DNA from: Oribacterium sp.
GTDB lineage: Bacteria > Bacillota_A > Clostridia > Lachnospirales > Lachnospiraceae
Length of the DNA stretch: 64,000 nt
Direction: 5' to 3'
Assembly: GCA_017940955.1 (NCBI GenBank)
Contig: JAGAXP010000273.1
Span: 1-64,000 of the forward strand
Below the pieces are notes generated by a model. It was not told where the DNA came from, searched no databases, and saw only the letters and a list, made by a program, of their open reading frames with translations. The stretch's first letter is position 1; every line of letters starts with the position of its first letter. Positions 35,539 to 42,522 of this stretch are shown piece by piece. The translations under genes and the position numbers were made by a program.

Positions 35539-36936
35539 ATGAAAGCTAAAAATACATTTATTACCTCTTTTGAAAACAGGATAAAACAGCTTTCATTAAA
35601 GCTCGGTAAAATCCCACGGAAGCTGCTGAAGGAACAGATGCTTTGCATAGGCGTATCGCTGCTCCTCAGTGTTCTGGTTTTTCTGAGTTCCCAGTCCGGA
35701 AACATTATCACCGGCGGGAACCTCATAGAAAGAAACAGCTATGGAAGCAGTGACAGAAATCTCACTCTGGAGGTCTCCGGTTTACGTGATGACTCGGACG
35801 TGTCCCTGGATATAAAGGTAAGTCCCAGGCGTTACAGTAAGGAGGAAGCCGACCTGGTATTTCAGGATATCGTCGAAAATATCGAAGGCATAATCATAAA
35901 GGATGAGGGTGAGAGTCTTGCGGCTGTAAGTCGTGATCTAAACCTTTTAACGAAGCTTAAAGACAGAGGTGTAGATCTTTCATGGGATTTTTATCCGGAA
36001 ACGGAGGATCAGGAATCCTACAGAAAATACAGACATCTTATCGACGATAACGGTCAGGTGCATAATGACAGCATACCTGAAGGTGAGGTTGTTACAGGCT
36101 ACCTTTCACTTATCATGAGTACCTATATAGTCCCGGAGGAGAAATCTTCCCGGGATGATACCGCAAAAGACTACACTAAGATCAAGTATCACTCCGAGCC
36201 CTACAAGATCTATGTTAATGTCATCCCTCCCGAATTCAGTGAATATGAGCTTCTTCTGAGAAGCCTTAAGGAAAAGATAAATGCAGCTGATATGTCCGCT
36301 CTTGGTGATGATTCCCTGACTCTTCCCACAGAGCACGAGGGAAGAGCCCTAAGCTATCATGAGCCTTCAGATCAAACCTATCTTTTTATGCCTCTTCTCG
36401 GTGTGATAGCCGCCATGGCTTTATATCTTCGTCAGGGTTCTCTTGCAAAGGAAGAAAAAAAGAAAAAAGAGATTCTTCTCATGCTTGATTATTCCGATCT
36501 CGTATCGAAGCTCATGGTCTATACCGGAGCCGGGCTCACCATAAAAAATGCCTTTATAACCATTTCCAAAGGCTATGACAATCTGGTTCAGAGGAAGCTG
36601 AAACCGGATCGGCCTCTTTACCGGGAGCTCAGAACACTATGTTTTCAGTTCAACAGAAATATGCCGGAATCCGAGGTTTATCTAGACCTTGGGCGACGCA
36701 TAAATCTCAAGTCTTATACAAAGCTTGTATCTCTTATCGAGCAGAACCGCCGTAATGGAACAAAAAATCTCAGAGCCATGCTTGAGCTCGAAATGAATGA
36801 TGCTTTCGAGCAGCGGAAAACCACAGCCAAACGTCTGGGAGAAGAGGCCGGCACCAAACTGCTGCTTCCTTTGTTCCTGCTGCTTGGCATAGTGATGGTC
36901 ATAGTTATCGTTCCGGCTCTCACAGCCATAAGATAA
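35539..36936 (+). CDS. tadC: TadC-like platform protein with a large extracytoplasmic insert
   Basis: A 465-residue protein starting 3 bases after the tadB stop. A first helix at about residues 35-52 is followed by some 220 mostly hydrophilic, acidic residues (about 58-280), which should face outside. A second helix (about 283-300) leads into the T2SSF cytoplasmic domain (VSKLMVYTGAGLTIKNAF ... YTKLVSLIEQNRRNG) and a last helix (about 440-460). Classical TadC lacks such an insert. The C-terminal half is clearly TadC by sequence and by its place after tadB. Confidence 0.85.
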   Translation: MKAKNTFITSFENRIKQLSLKLGKIPRKLLKEQMLCIGVSLLLSVLVFLSSQSGNIITGGNLIERNSYGSSDRNLTLEVSGLRDDSDVSLDIKVSPRRYSKEEADLVFQDIVENIEGIIIKDEGESLAAVSRDLNLLTKLKDRGVDLSWDFYPETEDQESYRKYRHLIDDNGQVHNDSIPEGEVVTGYLSLIMSTYIVPEEKSSRDDTAKDYTKIKYHSEPYKIYVNVIPPEFSEYELLLRSLKEKINAADMSALGDDSLTLPTEHEGRALSYHEPSDQTYLFMPLLGVIAAMALYLRQGSLAKEEKKKKEILLMLDYSDLVSKLMVYTGAGLTIKNAFITISKGYDNLVQRKLKPDRPLYRELRTLCFQFNRNMPESEVYLDLGRRINLKSYTKLVSLIEQNRRNGTKNLRAMLELEMNDAFEQRKTTAKRLGEEAGTKLLLPLFLLLGIVMVIVIVPALTAIR

Positions 36937-36999
36937 TGCTTCACCTTCACATTTTAAACCCCTTTTTTTCGGAGTAATATCCGTTCAACCATAAAACAT

Positions 37000-37118
37000 G
37001 GTCCTAATCTGAAAGGACCGGCAATCCCTTATTTTCCCGTCCGGGATAATCCGGACAAATCATTAACCGCGGGCACAAAAGTGCTGCTTAAAAATCATTA
37101 AACGAGGAAATATCCTCG
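37000..37118 (+). promoter_or_regulatory. Three small stem-loops in the tadC-flp gap
   Basis: Stem-loops lie at 37000-37019 (GGTCC/GGACC), 37039-37056 (GTCCGG/CCGGAC) and 37103-37118 (CGAGGA/TCCTCG), the last directly before the GGAAGGAG ribosome binding site of the pilin gene. They could shield pilin mRNA from decay or uncouple its expression from the upstream genes; the role is inferred. Confidence 0.5.
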
Positions 37119-37132
37119 GAAGGAGAATCAAA

Positions 37133-37365
37133 ATGAATATCACAACAACATCTATGCTTTTTTCACCCTTATCTGTTTTTGCTTTCGGCCCCTTCGGTCC
37201 CCTTGAGGATCTGGCAAGAAAGCTTATGGATTTTTTCAGAAGACTTCAATTCTTTGTTTTCTGCTGCAATCAGAAGGCAAAGAGAGCCGTAAGATCCCAT
37301 ATGGATTACGTTATAAACGGAGAATCCGGAATCGGAACCATCGAAATGGTGTTGATTCTGGTAGA
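37133..37365 (+). pseudogene. flp: Flp-type pilin gene, truncated by an integrated element
   Basis: The ATG at 37133 has a strong GGAAGGAG site. About 77 residues are pilin-like: a long leader region with two Cys, then the processing/assembly motif NGESGIGTIEMVLILV, in which Gly, the +5 Glu and the start of the hydrophobic helix are as in Flp pilins. After 37363-37366 the hydrophobic helix breaks off into AT-rich, Tyr/Asn-rich coding (EIYTGNLYVF) and stops at 37444. The rest of the helix is missing, so the product cannot polymerise. The break coincides with the change to the AT-rich mobile element, which is therefore probably inserted here. Confidence 0.8.
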
Positions 37366-37381
37366 AATATATACAGGTAAT

Positions 37382-37410
37382 TTGTATGTATTTATTGTAT
37401 TTTCTAATAT
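37382..37410 (+). promoter_or_regulatory. Possible promoter at the element left end
   Basis: TTGTAT, 17 bases, TAATAT. It would drive the small gene at 37491. The region is AT-rich, so chance is a real alternative. Confidence 0.33.
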
Positions 37411-37490
37411 AGATTTAAGCAAATATCCATCAGTATATACATAGTCATCTAATTGATGTATTTAGTGTTGATAAAATAAAAGGAGAAAAT

Positions 37491-37673
37491 ATGAGTTGCG
37501 ACGTAAGATATATCGATGGCAGAAACCATATCCTTGATCTGATATCTGCCTATGTAAAAAAGGAAAGTAAGAAAAAATCCAAAAAGAAGATTCTCAACGT
37601 CTTAAAAAATAGGGAACGCCTTGAATTAGCTTTAGAAAAATTGGACCCTGGCTACTTCAATGACTATAAATAG
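37491..37673 (+). CDS. Small basic protein of unknown function
   Basis: A 60-residue protein with a good AAAGGAG ribosome binding site 6 bases before the ATG. It has an N-terminal polar part (MSCDVRYIDGRN), a helical stretch and a very Lys-rich middle (KKESKKKSKKK), then an amphipathic helix. No family is recognised. It is the first gene inside the element left end and points towards a bidirectional terminator shared with the convergent ADP-ribosyltransferase gene. Confidence 0.55.
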   Translation: MSCDVRYIDGRNHILDLISAYVKKESKKKSKKKILNVLKNRERLELALEKLDPGYFNDYK

Positions 37674-37725
37674 CCAGTGGTTTATTTGGGATTTGCTCAA
37701 TAAACTTGACACAACCGAATACATA

Positions 37726-37769
37726 AAAATATGCCAATGACTGAAATCATTCAGTCATTGGCATATTTT
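37726..37769. terminator. Bidirectional terminator, 18-bp perfect stem
   Basis: AATATGCCAATGACTGAA and its exact complement flank a 4-base loop, with A-runs on the left and T-runs on the right. It serves the rightward gene ending at 37673 and the leftward gene whose TGA stop (37751-37753) lies inside the 3' arm. Confidence 0.92.
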
Positions 37770-38404
37770 ATTAGTTGAAATTCATATATACGCGCTTTTT
37801 TTATTATATTTTTATGATGACCTATATATTTTAAGTGCTGTTTCTCTGGAAAGAGCATCTCATACTCCCCTCTGTCTTTAATAAAATCTACACCTAATAC
37901 ATGGATTCCTTGAGGTACATAAATCTTTAGAAGGTCTGTATAACTTGAATTATCTTCTAGTAAGCTTTCCTTTAATAATGATGTACTCATAAAACCTTTT
38001 TCAATATATGCATTATATTCTTTCACACTTTGCATAATTATATTTAATGTTTTCTCATCTATAGCTCTGTATACAACAATATCTTCTGGCAAAGTAGGTG
38101 CGCAATATATTATTTCATTAATCCGATCTATAAGCATATCAAGGTCATATCTTCTGTAATCATCTTGCGGTTGCTCTATACCTCTCATATAGGCATTTAC
38201 TTGAGAATAAACTTCACCAAGGTAAACTTCTATAGGTTTACCAGCATAAATCATTCTATACTCGTACGAGCAACTTTTCATTTTCTTTCTATTGATATTA
38301 TATTCAGAACAATAGTCTCCATAATATCGTTTCTGAAAATCCCTTGCTTCTTCTTTTGTTCGTATTTCCCTATATTTTTTTAAATTCTCTTTTTTTCCAA
38401 TCAT
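37751..38404 (-). CDS. Predicted ADP-ribosyltransferase (VIP2/ADPrib_exo-type)
   Basis: A 217-residue protein with the three motifs of the R-S-E class of mono-ADP-ribosyltransferases: Arg113 in VYRAID, the STS triad in GFMSTSL (residues 140-142) and the E-x-E pair Glu180/Glu182 in RGEYEMLFP. Spacing is as in PF03496 exoenzymes. No signal peptide is seen, so it acts inside the cell or is exported by another route. The start (AAGGAAG site) lies 35 bases inside the end of the sigma factor gene, so the two are translated together. Possible roles are modification of host transcription or translation, or a toxin/defence effector; no antitoxin is obvious. The target is unknown. Confidence 0.82.
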   Translation of the reverse strand: MIGKKENLKKYREIRTKEEARDFQKRYYGDYCSEYNINRKKMKSCSYEYRMIYAGKPIEVYLGEVYSQVNAYMRGIEQPQDDYRRYDLDMLIDRINEIIYCAPTLPEDIVVYRAIDEKTLNIIMQSVKEYNAYIEKGFMSTSLLKESLLEDNSSYTDLLKIYVPQGIHVLGVDFIKDRGEYEMLFPEKQHLKYIGHHKNIIKKARIYEFQLIKYAND

Positions 38405-39254
38405 AATACTTCCTTCTACCTGTGGATTTTCGTTTAGTCCGTAGGATTCCTGTTTCTCTTGCTATATTTATAACTTCGGGCATCTCTCTTAAATGTCCTA
38501 GTGCATTTTTCTTTATCTTATTTATACGTTGTTCTGTGATTTCAAGTTCATCTGCTATGTCTTTTAACTTTCGATTTTTATAAAAGTGTTCAATTATTAC
38601 TTTTCTCTCTACATCTTTCCTTAATCGTAATATTAGTCGTACGAATGTTTCACGATTATCTCTAATAATGATATTCATATAGTCATCAGTTTCATCTGGC
38701 ATTTTCTCTATATCATCTTCTTCATTATTTTCGCTGTCTTTATCCCTGTTTATTGTATCTATATGGTAAACAGATAGTGCGTCTTTGATCATTTGATACG
38801 TTTTTTCTCCAACTCCAAGTAACTTAGCGATATATTTTTCCGATGGTGAATTTCCATAATTTTCTATTTGATATTTTGTAATGATATCCATATACTGGGA
38901 ACATAATTTTTGTATTTTTTTTGGTATATGGATAAGGTGGTTATTACTGATCCAATCAAGTATCTTTGATTCTATTTTCCAAACCGCATATGTACTAAAT
39001 GCAACTTCTCTCGATGCATCAAAAGCATCTGCTGCCTCCCATATTCCCTCAGCTGATATACCCCTAATATCATCCATATCGTATTCATTCAAATCATTTT
39101 TTAATATAGTATATTTCCTAATCAGTTCCTCAATTAAGCCCTGGTTCTGAAAAATGAGCTGTCCTATTGTCTCATTTGCTCTATATATTTCATTTTGATG
39201 CTTGTATTTTTTATACTGCGCAACAAGTTCCTCATTAGCTACTTTTTTCGTCAT
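38370..39254 (-). CDS. Sigma-70 family factor encoded by the element
   Basis: A 294-residue protein with sigma regions 2 to 4. Region 2 (about 30-115) has the core-binding and -10 recognition helices DIRGISAEGIWEAADAFDASREVAFSTYA (seen in two parts) and LIHIPKKIQK. A region 3-like HTH (about 130-160) has PSEKYIAKLLGVGEKTYQMI. Region 4 (about 215-260) has ERKVIIEHFYKNRKLKDIADELEITEQRINKIKK. It is larger than ECF factors and resembles FliA/SigF-type group 3 factors. Mobile elements with their own sigma factor are uncommon. It sits after the ParM/ParR-like genes and overlaps the ADP-ribosyltransferase gene. Its promoters are unknown. Confidence 0.85.
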   Translation of the reverse strand: MTKKVANEELVAQYKKYKHQNEIYRANETIGQLIFQNQGLIEELIRKYTILKNDLNEYDMDDIRGISAEGIWEAADAFDASREVAFSTYAVWKIESKILDWISNNHLIHIPKKIQKLCSQYMDIITKYQIENYGNSPSEKYIAKLLGVGEKTYQMIKDALSVYHIDTINRDKDSENNEEDDIEKMPDETDDYMNIIIRDNRETFVRLILRLRKDVERKVIIEHFYKNRKLKDIADELEITEQRINKIKKNALGHLREMPEVINIARETGILRTKRKSTGRRKYYDWKKREFKKI

Positions 39255-39274
39255 ACAATAACCTCCTTATCTTT

Positions 39275-39610
39275 TTATAGCGTATCCATAAAGCTGAGTG
39301 CTTTATGGTAAAATTCATCATTATTATTCTTAGTCTCGCTGTCATATTTTTGATCCTCCTTTATGTTGTTATTACTGCTATCAACAACATTTATTTCTTT
39401 CATTCTGTTGACAATATGCTCTGCCAACTCTTCAATCTCCTTGCTGCCAATTCCAAGAGGCGCTTTCTCCTCTTGGGAATATGAGTTTATGGCAGCTATT
39501 ATCATTGCACGAGAACTTGTAAAACCAAATTTTTTATAATTGTTAAGTTTTTCTAATGCGTTAATATCATCCGACACATCCTCATAAAATCGAACCGTCG
39601 TCTGTTTCAT
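39275..39610 (-). CDS. ParR-like DNA-binding partner of the actin-like protein
   Basis: 111 residues from the ATG at 39610, which overlaps the TGA of the ParM-like gene by one base (TGATG); a TTG lies one codon earlier. The N-terminus QTTVRFYEDVSDDINALEKL followed by a helix-turn-helix-like stretch fits a ribbon-helix-helix protein, and the acidic, Asn-rich tail ends in a short hydrophobic helix (FYHKALSFMDTL). In ParMRC-type systems a small RHH protein encoded directly after the actin-like gene binds the centromere and caps the filament. The call relies on size, fold hints and position. Confidence 0.65.
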   Translation of the reverse strand: MKQTTVRFYEDVSDDINALEKLNNYKKFGFTSSRAMIIAAINSYSQEEKAPLGIGSKEIEELAEHIVNRMKEINVVDSSNNNIKEDQKYDSETKNNNDEFYHKALSFMDTL

Positions 39611-40518
39611 CAACTCACCGCCTTATATTTATGGGCAAGGATATCCTCAAATCCTTTTGCGTTGATACAAACATCTTCAATTATGGTTATATTTTCTGTT
39701 AAATCTCTACCAAAATTCTTAATTACAGACGCTCCTCCTCCAATGAATACAAACTCAGTCAAAGTTGAGTTAAACTTAAGAGTATTCAGGTTATTCATAA
39801 CACCTTCGACATATCCGAAAAGACCGTCCTGTATCACATCAAGATATTCCCGATTGATATTACTGGTTCCATGTATCATTACATCTTTAACAATCGCCTC
39901 GTCTGCTTCCTCCCCGAACTTCTGTCGTAGATTCTCGTTTATTTCAGACATTGCAGTTAAGGTCCCAAGTGAAAGGCTTTTGCAACGGCTGACATCAGGC
40001 TGTCCTTCTGTAATAGGAAGGATATCTATAGTCCAACTTCCCACATCGACAACTACCGTTGTCATCCCAAATGTTCCGAGTAGACTAACAACCGCTGCAT
40101 ATCCCTGCGGAAATACATCTACGCTGATGATATTTGCCAAATAATTAACACCTTCATATCTAAAATTCATTTTTCGGTTCTTCATATAATAATCATGGCA
40201 CTCCCGTTTATCTTTGCCCATCATCGTAAGCGGTAAGCCAACACCCAAGCGTATGTCTCCTGATGTTATTCCCAAAGTTTTGAACTTTTCACCGATCGCA
40301 GCCATAGTCGATATCCGCATATCCTCATTATCCATTTTGGATTTCTGTATCTCCATTTTAGATATGCCTACAGCGTAATGCTGACCATTCCAACTCAGCG
40401 TCTTTGTCTCAATCGGGGGTTTTGTTGCCAGCATTTTGACACCCGACGGCATCACGAATCCTGTGTCTCCCTTGGTGTTGCCATTGCCATAATCTACTCC
40501 AACTAATATTGCATCCAT
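39610..40518 (-). CDS. parM: ParM/StbA-like actin ATPase (segregation)
   Basis: A 302-residue actin-fold protein. Phosphate-1 motif VGVDYGNGNTKGD lies at residues 7-19; phosphate-2 motif VVVDVGSWTIDI is in the middle; the adenosine motif FIGGGASVIK lies near residue 270. These are the nucleotide-binding loops of the ParM/Alp family, which polymerise to push plasmid copies apart. The following ParR-like gene completes the usual pair. Finding it in an integrated element suggests that the element replicates or exists as a circle for some time. The centromere site was not identified; the gap before 40919 is a candidate. Confidence 0.87.
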   Translation of the reverse strand: MDAILVGVDYGNGNTKGDTGFVMPSGVKMLATKPPIETKTLSWNGQHYAVGISKMEIQKSKMDNEDMRISTMAAIGEKFKTLGITSGDIRLGVGLPLTMMGKDKRECHDYYMKNRKMNFRYEGVNYLANIISVDVFPQGYAAVVSLLGTFGMTTVVVDVGSWTIDILPITEGQPDVSRCKSLSLGTLTAMSEINENLRQKFGEEADEAIVKDVMIHGTSNINREYLDVIQDGLFGYVEGVMNNLNTLKFNSTLTEFVFIGGGASVIKNFGRDLTENITIIEDVCINAKGFEDILAHKYKAVS

Positions 40519-40529
40519 GATTTTTTCTC

Positions 40530-40919
40530 CTATAATTCCTTTAGCGTTGATACCAAGTTTACTTGCGCAGCCTTTTTTAGCTTCTGAATCTCTGTTTTCT
40601 GTTGGGATATTATCGACTCTTTCTCAGCAAGCTTTTTCTTTAGAAGCTCTATTTCCCGGTCCATAGCTTTGGTAATTACGATCTTCTGTGGCGCCACAAA
40701 GGATTTACCATACTGCAACTCCTGCAATCTAACCAACTCGCTGTGAACAACCGCGTTGTTATAAAAAAATGCTCTAGATAAACCTGTCTTTTTAACTAGC
40801 GTACAAACCACCACCTGCTCATCATTGCTAAACATCTTGTGCATAACAGCTATGGCTTTATCGACCTTCTCCTGACTTGTCTGACGGTTCCGGATTACCA
40901 TGTTTTCATACTTTTCCAT
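40530..40919 (-). CDS. TnpC-like accessory protein (DUF6262 type)
   Basis: A 129-residue protein with an N-terminal helix-turn-helix-like half (KVDKAIAVMHKM ... VCTLVKKTGLSRAFFYNN) and a C-terminal coiled coil (EIELLKKKLAEKESIISQQKTEIQ in two heptad runs). Size, layout and place next to tyrosine recombinases match TnpC of Tn554-type elements, which assists transposition. It is 108 bases downstream of the last recombinase and is the first gene of the following operon with parM, parR, the sigma factor and the ADP-ribosyltransferase. An AGGAGG site precedes the ATG. Confidence 0.72.
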   Translation of the reverse strand: MEKYENMVIRNRQTSQEKVDKAIAVMHKMFSNDEQVVVCTLVKKTGLSRAFFYNNAVVHSELVRLQELQYGKSFVAPQKIVITKAMDREIELLKKKLAEKESIISQQKTEIQKLKKAAQVNLVSTLKEL

Positions 40920-40937
40920 TTGTTTATCCTCCTACTT

Positions 40938-40975
40938 ATATTATCGTTGATTTTGTACGAAAATAAACACACATT
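40938..40975 (-). promoter_or_regulatory. Shared element motif, copy 1 (before the tnpC-like/parM operon)
   Basis: ATATTATCGTT, 10 bases, GAAAATAAACACACATTG on the plus strand. Copies occur at 45953 and 61690, each upstream of a leftward operon. On the minus strand it reads TTTC-N10-AACGATAATAT and ends 18 bases before the ATG. It could be a promoter for a special sigma factor or an operator. Confidence 0.6.
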
Positions 40976-41027
40976 GAATTTCTTGTATTTACTGTATTAG
41001 ATATTATATATTGTATATCTGTTTCGT

Positions 41028-42521
41028 TTAGTCCCAACCATCCATAATCTCCTTCAACATATCATCCATAGCAGTACGCATATCACGGGTTTCTTCTGCA
41101 AGCATCTGATTCCCAATCTTTCTATAATATTTCAAACTTGACGTATTAGCGTGTCCCATGAGCTTAGCGATGGTCACATCATCAATATGCATCTCAGTAA
41201 GACGCTTGCCATAGTTATGCCGCCAAATATGAGTACCAACCCTAAACGAATCCCCGTTATCGTCTTTAAGATTGTTCTTCTGTACCATAGCCATGATGTG
41301 ATACTGGATTCTGCCATACTGCATAGGTTTGTCGGGATCTGCATCATTGACAAAAACATACTCACGGTCTCCGTAATTTGTTTTTGTGTAATCACAAGCC
41401 TTCTCAAACAGGTTCTTAACATCGTCATTTATAGGTTTCTGATACGTTTTTCCGGTCTTGACTTGTCGGATGCGGACAAACATCTTCCCATTCTTTCCTA
41501 TATAAATCGCATCCTGTGTCAGTGTTAAAGTCTCGGATATTCGGGTTCCCAATAACTGATGTAAAACGAGTGCCCTGGCAATCTGTTCATCCCCGTCAAC
41601 TATCGCAGCATTCAATCGTTTTAGCTCCGCATCTGAATATACTTTGTATAGTTTTACCGGAACTTTAGCTATATCATCCTGATAGAAGATATGCTCAAGC
41701 TCTTTGTTTTCGAATACTTTACCCGCTGTAATAAATAGGCTCCTCAGATGGCACAGTTCCTTGCTATATGACTTTCTTCCGGTCGCCTCCGTATGTGTAT
41801 GGATCAGGTACTGTTCCAGTAATTCCCTGTCAATATCATTAAGTGAATCTACTTCTGGATATCGTTCTGCAAGGTATTTGCTAAATCTGTTTATAGCTGT
41901 CATTTCCGCAGTCACAGTACCCAAAGCAACATCCGAAAGGTGAATATATATCACATCTTTTATCTCTTTCCTTATCTGTGACTGTAGTATCCTTTCAAAA
42001 GAAATACTATCTACCGCCTTTGTAGGATTGTTTTTTATAGCGACGGGAATATCCTTCATATACCATCTGTCATTCTCGTAAGCAAATCCCGCATTTTTAG
42101 GCTTCAGATAACGATAAATCTTTCTTATATACTTAATCAGATCCGAATCTGAAACTTCAGTTTTACCGGAGGCTGTTTTTGTACGCTTTTGTGTCAGACT
42201 CTTCCCGTTCTTGATAAGCCATACCTTGGCTTTTTTAATCAGTTCTTCCTCTGTAATATCTGACAAAGAGTCCAAACCGGGACAGGCTTTATTAACAAAG
42301 TCACAAAAGAGATTAAAAGGATATAAGTCTGTCCTTATACTTAACGGAGATAGTTTCATCCCCCGGTCTTTTATAAAGGAATCTAGTTGAATCACCATCC
42401 ACCTATTTCCAAGTTTCGATAAGTCAAAGCATCGGTCAGGGCAATACAGCTTATGTTTCTTCGTTTCTTCATTTGCATCCTTATAGCACTTAAGGTCCCT
42501 AAGATAGATTTTTTCATCCAT
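41028..42521 (-). CDS. Tyrosine recombinase, third of three
   Basis: 497 residues from the ATG at 42521, which has AGGAGG 8 bases upstream and lies one base after the preceding stop. An N-terminal SAM-like core-binding domain (about 190-290) is followed by the catalytic domain with Arg in LLGTRISETL, His-x-x-Arg in THIWRHNYG, His in LMGHANTSS and Tyr in LKYYRKIG. All five catalytic residues are present. It is long for an integrase because of an extra N-terminal domain with a Cys/His-containing start (CYKDANEETKKHKLYCPDRCFDL, seen in two parts). It follows two other recombinases in one operon, as in recombinase trios. Confidence 0.92.
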   Translation of the reverse strand: MDEKIYLRDLKCYKDANEETKKHKLYCPDRCFDLSKLGNRWMVIQLDSFIKDRGMKLSPLSIRTDLYPFNLFCDFVNKACPGLDSLSDITEEELIKKAKVWLIKNGKSLTQKRTKTASGKTEVSDSDLIKYIRKIYRYLKPKNAGFAYENDRWYMKDIPVAIKNNPTKAVDSISFERILQSQIRKEIKDVIYIHLSDVALGTVTAEMTAINRFSKYLAERYPEVDSLNDIDRELLEQYLIHTHTEATGRKSYSKELCHLRSLFITAGKVFENKELEHIFYQDDIAKVPVKLYKVYSDAELKRLNAAIVDGDEQIARALVLHQLLGTRISETLTLTQDAIYIGKNGKMFVRIRQVKTGKTYQKPINDDVKNLFEKACDYTKTNYGDREYVFVNDADPDKPMQYGRIQYHIMAMVQKNNLKDDNGDSFRVGTHIWRHNYGKRLTEMHIDDVTIAKLMGHANTSSLKYYRKIGNQMLAEETRDMRTAMDDMLKEIMDGWD

Positions 42522-42522
42522 T

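Noticed and set aside
40920..41027. Possible parC centromere with iterons in the gap before the tnpC-like gene
   Set aside because: The gap holds the shared motif and AT-rich sequence, but I could not find clear short direct repeats of the kind expected for a centromere.
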